Shown here piece by piece: positions 1 to 8,021 of a DNA stretch of 64,000 nucleotides. The stretch spans positions 124,001 through 188,000 of the forward strand of contig JBPFEG010000060.1 of NCBI GenBank assembly GCA_051061015.1, written 5' to 3'. Below the pieces are notes generated by a model, which was given only the letters and a program-made list of their open reading frames with translations, searched no databases and was not told where the DNA came from. Numbering within the stretch: the stretch's first letter is position 1; the number at the start of each line of letters is the position of its first letter. The DNA is from Methylomicrobium sp051061015. Its GTDB lineage: Bacteria; Pseudomonadota; Gammaproteobacteria; Methylococcales; Methylomonadaceae. A program made the translations under genes and the position numbers.

Positions 1-73
1 GATCACGAAGGCCGTGAAACGGCGCCTGACTTTCCTGTTTTTAATAAACCAGGGCCGGACTAAAGGGGCGTTG

Positions 74-745
74 ATGGATTGGGAAGCCCTGCGCGTCTCT
101 CTGAAACTCAGCGGCTTTACCTTGCTGATGCTGTTGCCGCCCGCGATCATTGCCGGACGCTGGCTGGCTTACCGGCGATTTTACGGAAAAAGCCTAGTTC
201 AGGCGCTTCTGGCTGTGCCGCTCGTACTGCCTCCGACCGTGCTGGGCTATTATCTGCTGGTGGCGCTTGGGGGGGCTTCGCCGTTGGGAAGGGAATTGCA
301 GAGCCTTATCGGCCGGCCGCTGGTGTTCAATTTTGAAGGTCTGCTGATCGCTTCGGTGCTGGTTAATATACCGTTCGCGGTGCAGCCGATCCAGCGCGCC
401 TTCGAAGCCATTCCGCGCGAAATCCGGGAGGCGGCCGCCTGTTGCGGCATGCCGCCGTGCAGGGTGCTCCAGCGTATTGAATTGCCGCTGGCATGGCCCG
501 GGATCGTGTCGGCGGTCGCGATGACTTTTGCGCATACGTTGGGCGAGTTTGGCGTGGTGCTGATGGTCGGCGGCAATATTCCCGGCGCGACCCGAACGAT
601 TGCGGTTGCGGTTTACGATCGGGTGCAGGCTTTCGATAACTCATCCGCCGCGACCATGTCGGCCTTTTTGCTCGTTTTGTCGATGATGTGCATCGCGTTG
701 ACCTATCTGATCAGCGACCGCAACCATAAAGTCTATGGCCCCTAG
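74..745 (+). CDS. modB: Molybdate ABC transporter permease ModB
   Basis: Inner-membrane permease that, with ModA and ModC, imports molybdate. The product (223 aa) has about five hydrophobic segments and the permease loop signature around EAAACCGMPP...LPLAWPGIVSA, followed by an HTLGEFG motif and NIPGATRTI, all typical of ModB; the family is usually about 225-230 aa. An in-frame GTG at 14 would add 20 residues, but the ATG at 74 sits behind a purine-rich AAAGGGG stretch and matches the usual N-terminus. It overlaps modC by 11 bases. No modA is present in the window; it may lie just upstream of the left edge. Confidence 0.93.
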   Translation: MDWEALRVSLKLSGFTLLMLLPPAIIAGRWLAYRRFYGKSLVQALLAVPLVLPPTVLGYYLLVALGGASPLGRELQSLIGRPLVFNFEGLLIASVLVNIPFAVQPIQRAFEAIPREIREAAACCGMPPCRVLQRIELPLAWPGIVSAVAMTFAHTLGEFGVVLMVGGNIPGATRTIAVAVYDRVQAFDNSSAATMSAFLLVLSMMCIALTYLISDRNHKVYGP

Positions 746-1907
746 TCTGTCCGACGCAGGCAGCAGCGAGCAGGCCGGCATTCAGGTCCGGCTTGGGCAA
801 TTACAGCCGATACCGCTGGATATTGACCTGCAGTGTCGCGCGGGCGAAATCCTGGTGCTTGCGGGGCCTTCGGGCAGCGGCAAAACGACCGTGCTGCGCT
901 CTATCGCCGGGCTTTACCGTCCAGACACTGGCCGGATCGTTTGCCGTGGCGAAGTCTGGCAGGATCAGGAGCGCCGAATTTTTATGCCCGCGCATCGGCG
1001 TGCGGTGGGTCTTGTCTTTCAGCATTATGCGCTTTTTCCTCATTTTACTGCGCTGGGCAATATTATCGAAGCCTTGGCCCATCTGCCTAAGCCGCAACGC
1101 CGGGATAGGGCGCGGAAATTGCTAAAACGGGTCCATCTGGAGGGACTGGAGGACCGCTATCCCGCCCAGTTGTCCGGCGGGCAGCAGCAGCGCGTCGCGG
1201 TAGCGAGGGCGCTCGCTCGGGAACCCCATGTGTTGTTGTTGGACGAGCCTTTTTCGGCAGTCGATCAGGTAACGCGGCGGCGTTTATACCGCGAGCTTCT
1301 GGACTTGCGGCGGTCGTTGCCGGTTCCGATTCTTCTGGTTACGCATGATTTGGACGAGGCGGCCATGTTGGCCGACCGTCTTTGTGTGCTGCACCGGGGC
1401 GTTACCCTGCAATGCGGCAATCCGCATGAGGTTGCGACGCGGCCGGTTAATGCGACGGTTGCCCGCTTGATGGATCAGTCCAATTTGTTTACGGGCATTT
1501 GCCTCGGTCATGCGGAGGATCGACAGAAAACCCTGCTGCGCTGGAATGAGATTGTGCTGGAGGCGAGCTACCAGCCGGGCTTCTCTGCCGGTGAAAGAGT
1601 GTATTGGATGATTCATTCGTCGAGTATCCTGTTGCACAGGCGCAATAGACCGGTGCTGGGCAGTCAAGAAAACCCGTTTTTCGGGGTGATAAGCGAATTT
1701 GTGGTGTTCGGAGGGCAGGCGAATTTTAGGGTTGAGCTAAACCCGCACCGACAGTTTGCGCTGTCAATGAGTGTGCCGCTGCACGTGGCGAAGCGTAATG
1801 CCTTGGCTGAGGGAGAATCGATTGGCCTCTCTCTGCTTGCGGAGGGTATTCACTTGATGCCTTACCCCAGTCCTCATCGTTCAAAACAGGACGATGCGCA
1901 AACGTAA
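735..1907 (+). CDS. modC: Molybdate ABC transporter ATP-binding protein ModC
   Basis: ATPase subunit that powers molybdate uptake. Walker A (GPSGSGKT) lies at residues 44-51, the LSGGQ signature at 146-150, Walker B (LLLDEP) at 167-172, and an H-loop histidine in VTHDLDEA follows. The C-terminal 120 residues resemble the TOBE/molybdate-binding regulatory domain of ModC, though less clearly than the ATPase half. At 390 aa it is somewhat longer than usual (about 350). It is translationally coupled to modB through an 11-base overlap. Molybdenum cofactor demand in a methanotroph (formate dehydrogenase, possibly nitrogenase or nitrate reductase) would fit, but that is inference. Confidence 0.92.
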   Translation: MAPSLSDAGSSEQAGIQVRLGQLQPIPLDIDLQCRAGEILVLAGPSGSGKTTVLRSIAGLYRPDTGRIVCRGEVWQDQERRIFMPAHRRAVGLVFQHYALFPHFTALGNIIEALAHLPKPQRRDRARKLLKRVHLEGLEDRYPAQLSGGQQQRVAVARALAREPHVLLLDEPFSAVDQVTRRRLYRELLDLRRSLPVPILLVTHDLDEAAMLADRLCVLHRGVTLQCGNPHEVATRPVNATVARLMDQSNLFTGICLGHAEDRQKTLLRWNEIVLEASYQPGFSAGERVYWMIHSSSILLHRRNRPVLGSQENPFFGVISEFVVFGGQANFRVELNPHRQFALSMSVPLHVAKRNALAEGESIGLSLLAEGIHLMPYPSPHRSKQDDAQT

Positions 1908-1946
1908 AAAACCCTACGGCATCGGCGCATCCGCCGATGCCGTAGG
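1906..1946 (-). terminator. Perfect 15-bp hairpin with T-run on the minus strand
   Basis: Arms at 1913-1927 and 1932-1946 pair perfectly around a 4-base loop. An A-run at 1906-1911 becomes a T-run after the hairpin on the minus strand, so it looks like a rho-independent terminator for leftward transcription. It sits immediately after the modC stop, has no T-run on the plus strand, and lies beyond a first leftward terminator of the csp gene. It may be a back-up terminator, or may protect the modC mRNA 3' end. Confidence 0.5.
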
Positions 1947-1995
1947 CGGCTAAGGAACCAGCGACCTCGGAGCGTCGAGGCAATCAAACCATAAC

Positions 1996-2033
1996 AAAAA
2001 ACCCGCATAAGAAAGAGGTTCTTATGCGGGTTT
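1996..2033 (-). terminator. Rho-independent terminator of the cold-shock gene
   Basis: Arms at 1999-2011 and 2021-2033 form a 13-bp stem with a 9-base loop. On the minus strand it is followed by six T (A-run at 1996-2001). It lies 8 bases after the csp stop codon. Confidence 0.8.
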
Positions 2034-2041
2034 GATCTGGT

Positions 2042-2251
2042 TTAGACCGCCGTTACATTCTCGGCTTGCGGTCCTTTTTGACCTTGAGTCACCTTCATCG
2101 TGACTTTTTGGCCTTCGCGTAACGTTTTTCGGCCGGAGCCGTTAATTGCGCTGTGATGTACAAAAACATCTTTGCCACCTTCCTGGGCGATGAAGCCAAA
2201 GCCCTTCTCATCATTGAACCATTTAACGGTGCCTGTAACCAGATCTGACAT
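2042..2251 (-). CDS. Cold-shock domain protein (CspA family)
   Basis: A single cold-shock domain of 69 aa that binds single-stranded RNA/DNA and melts RNA structure. RNP1 (KGFGFI) and RNP2 (VFVHH) are both visible, as is the N-terminal GTVKWFN typical of CspA-like proteins. A ribosome site (AGGAAG) lies just before the ATG. The gene stands alone with its own terminator. The paralogue (CspA, CspD or other) cannot be assigned from sequence alone. Confidence 0.95.
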   Translation of the reverse strand: MSDLVTGTVKWFNDEKGFGFIAQEGGKDVFVHHSAINGSGRKTLREGQKVTMKVTQGQKGPQAENVTAV

Positions 2252-2345
2252 AAAATACTCTTCCTAAAAACCGCCAATCTTCTTGGCGCAACACATCCGG
2301 ACGGATAGACCCTCCGGCTCACTCTTTTATAGAGTCTTCATAGTA
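2252..2345 (-). promoter_or_regulatory. Structured 5' leader of the csp gene (candidate)
   Basis: The stretch upstream of the csp start is non-coding and contains a small hairpin (arms 2272-2277 and 2283-2288). Long structured leaders are common for cold-shock genes and can act as RNA thermosensors. I could not fix a promoter with certainty. Confidence 0.25.
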
Positions 2346-2376
2346 GCACTAAATCCGGGAATTGGGCACAACTATT

Positions 2377-3336
2377 TCACTTACGATATCTACTAGGCCG
2401 CTTAATTGTTGGCCTGCGGCCGCCGTCAGGGGTTTTGGCCGGCGCAAAACCTGCCCTCGCCCTGCTGCCGGGCCGACGTTGACCTGCGTATTCGTGCAGT
2501 AGCAGAGCTGAGCATATCGATAGCGCTCCGGCCAGCACATTCAGCGTGATCGGTTCCTGGTTGACTGTATGGCCGAGCAGCAACGCCAGGACCGGTGAAA
2601 TCAGCGTAATCAGCGCCACCCGCGTTGCCGCGAGATGAAGCAGCAAATAATAATACAGTACGAAGCCCGCAGTCGTTGCGATCATCCCCAGATAAACGAT
2701 CGACGCGATACTCATCGGGGTAAAGTGAGTCGGCCATTCGCCGTCTAAAATGCTCCAGGTCAGCAGATACGCGGGCAACGCGATCAGCAGGCCGCCGGCG
2801 ACCTGCGTCAATGCCGGGAGTCCCGCATCAATGCGTTTGATCCATAGCGCGCTGAACGAATGCAAAAAAGTGCCTAAAATCACTGCGGCAATACCGAGGA
2901 CGGCGTTTCGCCCCATCGTCATCGCCGACCCGAACATGAGTGCAAGTCCGCCGACGCCGAGCAGATAGCTAAGTAATTTGCTGAAATTCAGCTCGCGCAG
3001 CCCCAGCCAAAGTCTTGCCAGTAACGCCGTAATGAGGGGGGTGAGGCCGAAAAGCACCGAAATCCAGCCGGACGGAATGAATTGGGCGGCCCAATAGACC
3101 ACGATCATCGAGCCGTAGATCTGCAACGCGGCTGCAAGGTAGGTCAGACGCGCCTTACGGTGCCAGATCAGGGATTGTTTTCTGAACAACAACACCAGGC
3201 TAATGCAAGCGAGACCGATCACCATGCGTCCGGTCACGCCGAACAGAAAGCCGGGGCCTTCGCTGCTCCATTTGATTGCCAGAGGGGTTGTAGCCCACAA
3301 CACGACAACGCTGACATAGGCGACTGCAATACGCAT
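2377..3336 (-). CDS. DMT-superfamily (EamA-type) transporter
   Basis: Inner-membrane permease of the drug/metabolite transporter family with two EamA repeats and about ten hydrophobic helices. It begins with a long hydrophobic start (AVAYVSVVVLWATTPLAIKW) typical of the family. Start chosen at the ATG at 3336 (319 aa), which begins directly with helix 1; a longer frame to 3462 would add an implausible soluble leader. The C-terminal tail after the last helix is basic and low-complexity. The substrate cannot be told from sequence. Confidence 0.85.
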   Translation of the reverse strand: MRIAVAYVSVVVLWATTPLAIKWSSEGPGFLFGVTGRMVIGLACISLVLLFRKQSLIWHRKARLTYLAAALQIYGSMIVVYWAAQFIPSGWISVLFGLTPLITALLARLWLGLRELNFSKLLSYLLGVGGLALMFGSAMTMGRNAVLGIAAVILGTFLHSFSALWIKRIDAGLPALTQVAGGLLIALPAYLLTWSILDGEWPTHFTPMSIASIVYLGMIATTAGFVLYYYLLLHLAATRVALITLISPVLALLLGHTVNQEPITLNVLAGALSICSALLLHEYAGQRRPGSRARAGFAPAKTPDGGRRPTIKRPSRYRK

Positions 3337-3482
3337 GAATGGAGATAATAAGGGTTGAGTGTTATGATGAACGGGAAACTTTAACCGGCATTTTACGACT
3401 AATTCAATGGTGACGGCAGTCTGTTTGACCGGTGTGCCATCGCCTTGTCGAAAAGATCCCATTACTGACGCAGGAGTTCATC

Positions 3483-3845
3483 ATGAGCGAACCTCCGCAA
3501 CAAAACGATGCCGATAAAATGGCGTCCTTAAAAACGCTGACCGGGGTCGTCTATCTATGTCAGGTATTGGCCTTCGGCTTTGGCGGCCTGACCTTGCTGA
3601 TAGGGCTCGCGATCAATTTTATGAAACGGGATCAGGTCAAAGGCACCTGGCTCGAGTCCCATTTCAATTGGCAGATCAATACCGTCTGGATAACGCTGGC
3701 CGGATTTGCATTGGCCGCCTTGTTGATGGTTGTCGGCATCGGCTATTTTATCCTGCTGCCGGTGATTTTGTTACTGGTTTACCGGATCGTGGTCGGTTGG
3801 ATAGCATGGACCGCTGAAGCGCCGGTCAAGCATATCTCCGGATAG
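3483..3845 (+). CDS. Small membrane protein, DUF4870-like
   Basis: A 120-aa protein with a short hydrophilic N-terminus and three hydrophobic helices, with an ESHFNWQINTVW segment between helices 1 and 2 like that of the DUF4870/TM2-like family. The start at 3483 is chosen because AGGAG (3471-3475) precedes it at good distance; the frame stays open upstream to 3432 without another good start. Function unknown. It is divergent from the DMT transporter gene. Confidence 0.75.
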   Translation: MSEPPQQNDADKMASLKTLTGVVYLCQVLAFGFGGLTLLIGLAINFMKRDQVKGTWLESHFNWQINTVWITLAGFALAALLMVVGIGYFILLPVILLLVYRIVVGWIAWTAEAPVKHISG

Positions 3846-3875
3846 AGGCTGAATCGGGTGCGTTGCGGGAGCGGC

Positions 3876-4433
3876 TCAGCAAGAGCTATCATCCAGCAAT
3901 CCCTGTAATTTTTCCCAGTCGAATGACGCGCCGGGGTCGGTCTTGCGTCCAGGCGCAATATCGCTGTGGCCGGTGATGCGTTGCTTCGATAGCTTCGGGT
4001 AAGTTTTCAACAAGGCTTTTATCACGGCCGCCAATTGCCGGTATTGCGCTTCTGTATAGGGAATATCTTCGGCGCCTTCCAGTTCAATTCCTATCGAAAA
4101 CTCATTGCAGCGTTCGCGTCCCAGATAGGCCGATATCCCAGCGTGCCAAGCGCGCTTGTCGAACGGCACATATTGAGTGATTTTGCCGTCGCGTCTGATC
4201 AGCAGATGCGCAGATACCTGCAATTGATGAATGCTTATAAAATACGGATGTGCCGCCGGATCCAGTCGATTGCAGAATAATTGATCGATATAGGCATGGC
4301 CGAACTTGCCCGGTGGAAGGCTGATGCAGTGAATCACAATCAGTGAAACATCCTCCTCGTCAGGCCGGTCATCAAAATTGGGCGATTGTATCCGGTCAGC
4401 TCCGGTCAGCCAGTGTCGATCTATTACCATCAT
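3876..4433 (-). CDS. ampD: 1,6-anhydro-N-acetylmuramyl-L-alanine amidase AmpD
   Basis: Cytoplasmic zinc amidase that removes the stem peptide from anhydro-muropeptides during peptidoglycan recycling, which in some bacteria also keeps beta-lactamase induction off. The 185-aa length matches the family (183 in E. coli). Zinc ligands are visible at H35 (VIHCISLPPG), H156 (ITGHSDIAPGRKTDPG) and D166, with K164 in the catalytic loop. It is convergent with the DUF4870-like gene. It fits functionally with mltB, which lies 480 bases away and generates its substrates. Confidence 0.95.
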   Translation of the reverse strand: MMVIDRHWLTGADRIQSPNFDDRPDEEDVSLIVIHCISLPPGKFGHAYIDQLFCNRLDPAAHPYFISIHQLQVSAHLLIRRDGKITQYVPFDKRAWHAGISAYLGRERCNEFSIGIELEGAEDIPYTEAQYRQLAAVIKALLKTYPKLSKQRITGHSDIAPGRKTDPGASFDWEKLQGLLDDSSC

Positions 4434-4913
4434 AAAAAATAAATTAAAGTAAGCCGTTTGGCGAAGCAGTCATTGCGGACCGGCTTGCTATTATTTCTCT
4501 AAAGCCGCATTGAATCCAGTGAAGTCTTTAAATTTTAAGGATTTAATGGGATAATTTCCCTAAACATAAGCTCATACGCTTACTGCGTGCCTTCGCTGAT
4601 GAGCAAAGCGTCTTCCGGCCAGTTCATGCCGATGGACAGCATATTTAATGACGGAGACGCGGAGGGTAGGCGCGATGAGAGCATGATGATTTGCTAAATT
4701 CTAAGCAGGCTGTCGGGATATGTCGATTCCTGGTCCGTAGCCGGGCAAGGCTTTTGCCGAGGCGGCAGGGTTTAGAGTTAAATCAGCAGGAACTAATGAA
4801 CGGATTAGCCGCGGATGAGTCCAATTTAGCGCTCTATCGAAGCGGGTTGAAAAAGTCGGTGATCAAGCTATTCAATCGACTGCCGGAAAGAATTACCAGA
4901 ATTGAGGAGCATC
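4434..4913. other. Intergenic region between ampD and mltB
   Basis: 480 bases between divergent genes, with no ORF of recognisable family. It should hold the promoters of both. An open frame from an ATG at 4796, preceded by AGGA, runs into mltB out of frame, and I do not support it as a gene. Confidence 0.5.
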
Positions 4914-5999
4914 GTGACCACCCGAATTTTGAAACATTTCTCTATCATGGCATTGGCCGTGCTGATGGCGAGTTGCGCCAGCGATGCGCGTAAGCCGCAT
5001 GAACGGTATGGCTATCAATTTCCGCAACAACCGACGCCGCAGCCTGTCGTGCATTCTCCCGTCGCGCACTATCCGTCAACTACCAGTCGACCGGTAATTC
5101 CATCCAGCGACTATTCCTCCAGTGAGCTTACCGGTACTTATACGGATTACCCTTCCGTGCGCCGCTTTATCTTCGACATGGTGCACAAGCACGGGTTTTC
5201 GGAAAGCTATTTGAACGGGCTCTTTGCTCGGGCTCATCGTCTGGATTCGGTAATTCGTTTGGAAAATCCTGCGCCTTCACAGAGCCCCTCGAGTTCCAGT
5301 GCCGGCAGTTGGACGCGTTATCGAAACAAGTTTTTAACCGAACAGCATATCCAAAACGGCGCCAGCTTCTGGCTCGATAATATGGAGGTGCTTCGCAAAG
5401 CGAGCAGGACGTACGGGGTCGATCCCGAGTATATTGTTGCGATTATTGGGGTCGAAACCTATTTCGGCCGCAATTTCGGCAGAACGAATATCTTCGATTC
5501 TCTGACGACACTGTCGTTTGATACTTACCGGCGCTCGAAATTTTTCATGTCCGAACTGGAGAGCTTCTTGTTGATGGCGCAGGAAGAAGGTTTCGATCCT
5601 CGCGAACCGGAAGGCTCCTGGGCAGGGGCGATGGGCTATGGCCAGTTCATGCCGAGCAGTTTTCGGCGGCTGGCGATCGACTTCAACAGCGACGGACGGC
5701 GCGATCTCTGGCATCCGCACGATGCGATCGGCAGTGTCGCCCATTATTTTTCGAAGAGCGGCTGGCAATATAATAATCCGGTTGCCAGACCGAGCACTCG
5801 CTCTCCCATCGATGAATCGGTGATCGAGCTGAGCACCTACAATGGCTTCGAACACTGGCGTACCTATCCCAATTTCAAGGTTATCAAGCGCTATAACAAC
5901 AGTAACAAATATGCGATGGCTGTGCATCAATTGGCGCAGGCGATCAAGCAGCGTGTGGAAAGTTCGGGTGTTGTCATTCGTTCGTCCAGTGCGCAATAA
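4914..5999 (+). CDS. mltB: Membrane-bound lytic murein transglycosylase B
   Basis: Outer-membrane lipoprotein that cleaves glycan strands with formation of 1,6-anhydromuramic acid. The GTG start at 4914 is preferred over TTG at 4902 because GAGGA lies just upstream. This gives 361 aa, the same as E. coli MltB. A lipobox ends at C21 (LMASC). The catalytic glutamate is E181 in GVETYFGR, and the SLT-type fold motif AMGYGQFMPSSFR is present. A low-complexity Pro/Ser linker lies between the lipid anchor and the catalytic domain (residues 35-70). Confidence 0.93.
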   Translation: MTTRILKHFSIMALAVLMASCASDARKPHERYGYQFPQQPTPQPVVHSPVAHYPSTTSRPVIPSSDYSSSELTGTYTDYPSVRRFIFDMVHKHGFSESYLNGLFARAHRLDSVIRLENPAPSQSPSSSSAGSWTRYRNKFLTEQHIQNGASFWLDNMEVLRKASRTYGVDPEYIVAIIGVETYFGRNFGRTNIFDSLTTLSFDTYRRSKFFMSELESFLLMAQEEGFDPREPEGSWAGAMGYGQFMPSSFRRLAIDFNSDGRRDLWHPHDAIGSVAHYFSKSGWQYNNPVARPSTRSPIDESVIELSTYNGFEHWRTYPNFKVIKRYNNSNKYAMAVHQLAQAIKQRVESSGVVIRSSSAQ

Positions 6000-6026
6000 C
6001 GTTTTACCCTTCCTCCGACAGGCTCA

Positions 6027-6857
6027 ATGACATCTTCAACAACGCCCGATATAAGAGACTTCCTTGAGGAGGACATCGGTTCCGGCGATATCACCGCGGC
6101 GATCATCCCCGCTGCCGTCACCGCCAAGGCGGAGGTTTTGACCCGCGAACCGATGGTCTTGTGCGGACAAGCCTGGTTCGAGGCGGTATTTAAGGAACTC
6201 GATCCGCGTGTCACTATAGATTGGCTGTGCGCGGAAAGCGAGGCGGTTAAAGCGGGAACAACCTTATGCAGGGTGACCGGGCCGGCCCGCGCCTTGTTGA
6301 CCGGCGAGCGTACTGCGCTCAATCTGTTGCAGACATTGTCGGCGACCGCGACTGTGGCGAGGCGCTATGCGGATGCGGTGGATGGAACCGGCTGCAAGGT
6401 GCTTGATACCCGCAAAACCATTCCAGGGCTCAGGCTGGCACAAAAATATGCAGTTGCTGTTGGCGGTTGCAACAACCACCGCATCGGCTTGTACGACGGC
6501 GTCCTGATCAAGGAAAACCACATCATGGCGGCAGGCTCGATCACTAAGGCGGTGCGGATGGCGCGCGAGCTGACTTCGGCGCCGATCGAAGTCGAGGTCG
6601 AAACGCTGGAGCAATTGCACGAAGCGCTTGCCGCCAGGCCCGACCGGATCATGCTGGACAATTTCAGTCTTGACGATCTGCGTTCCGCCGTCCAAATTAC
6701 TGGCGGCCGCGTCGAGCTCGAAGCCTCCGGCAATATCGGGCTGGACAATATCCGGACCATCGCGGAAACCGGAGTCAATTTCATCTCGATCGGTGCGTTG
6801 ACGAAGCATGTCAAAGCGGTCGATTTGTCGATGCGGATCAAATTGGCGCAGGGATGA
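6027..6857 (+). CDS. nadC: Nicotinate-nucleotide pyrophosphorylase (quinolinate phosphoribosyltransferase)
   Basis: Converts quinolinate and PRPP to nicotinate mononucleotide in de novo NAD synthesis. At 276 aa it has the family's hallmarks: the EEDIGSGDIT N-terminus, TGERTALNLLQ, the DTRKTIPGLR phosphoribosyl loop, and GGCNNHRIGLYDGVLIKENH around the active-site Lys and His. Its stop overlaps the ATG of the flavin reductase gene (ATGA). With the nicotinamidase and NAPRTase genes downstream it forms a small NAD metabolism group. Confidence 0.97.
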   Translation: MTSSTTPDIRDFLEEDIGSGDITAAIIPAAVTAKAEVLTREPMVLCGQAWFEAVFKELDPRVTIDWLCAESEAVKAGTTLCRVTGPARALLTGERTALNLLQTLSATATVARRYADAVDGTGCKVLDTRKTIPGLRLAQKYAVAVGGCNNHRIGLYDGVLIKENHIMAAGSITKAVRMARELTSAPIEVEVETLEQLHEALAARPDRIMLDNFSLDDLRSAVQITGGRVELEASGNIGLDNIRTIAETGVNFISIGALTKHVKAVDLSMRIKLAQG

Positions 6858-7336
6858 TCGAAAATCCTGCCGGGCTCTTGAAATTGGTTAGCCACGGCGT
6901 CTACGTGATCGGCGTCAGTGACGGCGAGCGCCGCAATGCCTTTACCGCCGCCTGGGTGATGCAGGTTTCGTTCGATCCCTTGCTGCTGGCGATCAGCATT
7001 AATCCCGAACATTATTCGTTCCAATTGCTCAAAGCCGGCGGCGTCTGCACGGTCAATGTGCTCGGCCGGGATCAATATGCGGTTGCGGAGCATTTCGGCC
7101 GTTCGGCCGCGGACAAAATGGCCGGCTTTGACTGGCATACCGCAATCACCGGCGCGCCTGTATTAAGTAGCAGTCTGGCCTATTTCGATTGCCGGGTCAG
7201 CCATTATGCCGATGCCGGCGATCATCGAATCGCCGTGTGCGAAGTGCTGGACGGCGCAGCGCTTCATCCTGGTCAACCCTTGCTTTATACCCAGACCGGC
7301 GACATGGACGGTAGCGGCGAACTGTATAGAACCTAA
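6854..7336 (+). CDS. Flavin reductase-like domain protein
   Basis: A 160-aa single-domain protein of the flavin reductase-like (FMN-binding split barrel) family. Visible features are GVYVIGVSDGERRNAFTAAW near the N-terminus, the PLLLAISINPEHYSF strand, and a C-terminal HRIAVCEVLDG segment. Members reduce FMN/FAD with NAD(P)H, or simply bind FMN. It is coupled to nadC by a 4-base ATGA overlap, so it is probably co-transcribed. The partner oxygenase or substrate is unknown. Confidence 0.85.
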   Translation: MIENPAGLLKLVSHGVYVIGVSDGERRNAFTAAWVMQVSFDPLLLAISINPEHYSFQLLKAGGVCTVNVLGRDQYAVAEHFGRSAADKMAGFDWHTAITGAPVLSSSLAYFDCRVSHYADAGDHRIAVCEVLDGAALHPGQPLLYTQTGDMDGSGELYRT

Positions 7337-7431
7337 GCCGCAGCCGTATCCGCGGGGGTCAGGCAAATACGGATGAATTTAGGCGGGTAGTCCTGTCTAA
7401 CGGATATTAAAGTATTTGCCAAGGTATTCGT

Positions 7432-8019
7432 ATGAAGAATTCCGAGTCGATCGCAAGCGCCGATGCATTGTTGATCGTCGATATGCAGAACGACTTCCTG
7501 CCGGGCGGCAGTCTGGCCGTATCCGGAAGCGAGCAAATCATTCCGGTCATCAATCGTTACATCGAGAAGTTTAGCGTGCACGGCAATCCGATCTATCTGA
7601 CGCGCGACTGGCATCCTCCCGATCATTTCTCATTCAAACATCAAGGTGGTCCATGGCCGGTGCATTGTGTGGCGGATTCTCATGGTGCCGAATTTTCGGC
7701 GAGTCTGTCGCTGCCCAAAAAATTCGAGATCGTTTCGACCGGCTTTCTGCGCGACCGTGAAGGTTATTCGGGTTTCGAGGAAACCGACTTGCAAACCAAA
7801 CTCGAACAATCCGGTATCACGCGTCTGTTCGTGGCCGGGGTGGCAACCGATTACTGCGTGTTGAACACGGTGCTCGAGGCGCTGAAACTGGGTTTTACGG
7901 TTTTTTTATTGCAGGATGCGGTGCGGGCAGTCAATGTCGATCCCGGCGACGGCGATAAGGCCTTGCAGGCCATGCGGCAACAGGGAGCAATAATGGTCAC
8001 TCTGGACGAATTGTCGTGA
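7432..8019 (+). CDS. Nicotinamidase-like cysteine hydrolase (isochorismatase superfamily)
   Basis: Expected to hydrolyse nicotinamide to nicotinate, because the NAPRTase gene follows within 2-3 bases. At 195 aa it carries D17 (VDMQNDF), a DWHPPDHFSF metal-site region, and the nucleophile C142 in GVATDYCVLNT. The position that holds the catalytic lysine in nicotinamidases, twelve residues before the F of YSGF, appears to be T103 (VSTGFLRDREGYSGF). Either the lysine role is met elsewhere or the substrate differs. The start at 7432 is the first ATG, 95 bases after the flavin reductase gene. Family sure; exact activity less so. Confidence 0.8.
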   Translation: MKNSESIASADALLIVDMQNDFLPGGSLAVSGSEQIIPVINRYIEKFSVHGNPIYLTRDWHPPDHFSFKHQGGPWPVHCVADSHGAEFSASLSLPKKFEIVSTGFLRDREGYSGFEETDLQTKLEQSGITRLFVAGVATDYCVLNTVLEALKLGFTVFLLQDAVRAVNVDPGDGDKALQAMRQQGAIMVTLDELS

Positions 8020-8021
8020 TC

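Noticed and set aside
1906..1946. Hairpin after modC as a plus-strand terminator
   Set aside because: No T-run follows on the plus strand; the T-run is on the minus strand only.
4796..4993. Open frame with AGGA before an ATG, upstream of and overlapping mltB
   Set aside because: It overlaps the mltB start by 80 bases out of frame, has no family resemblance, and the mltB reading is certain.
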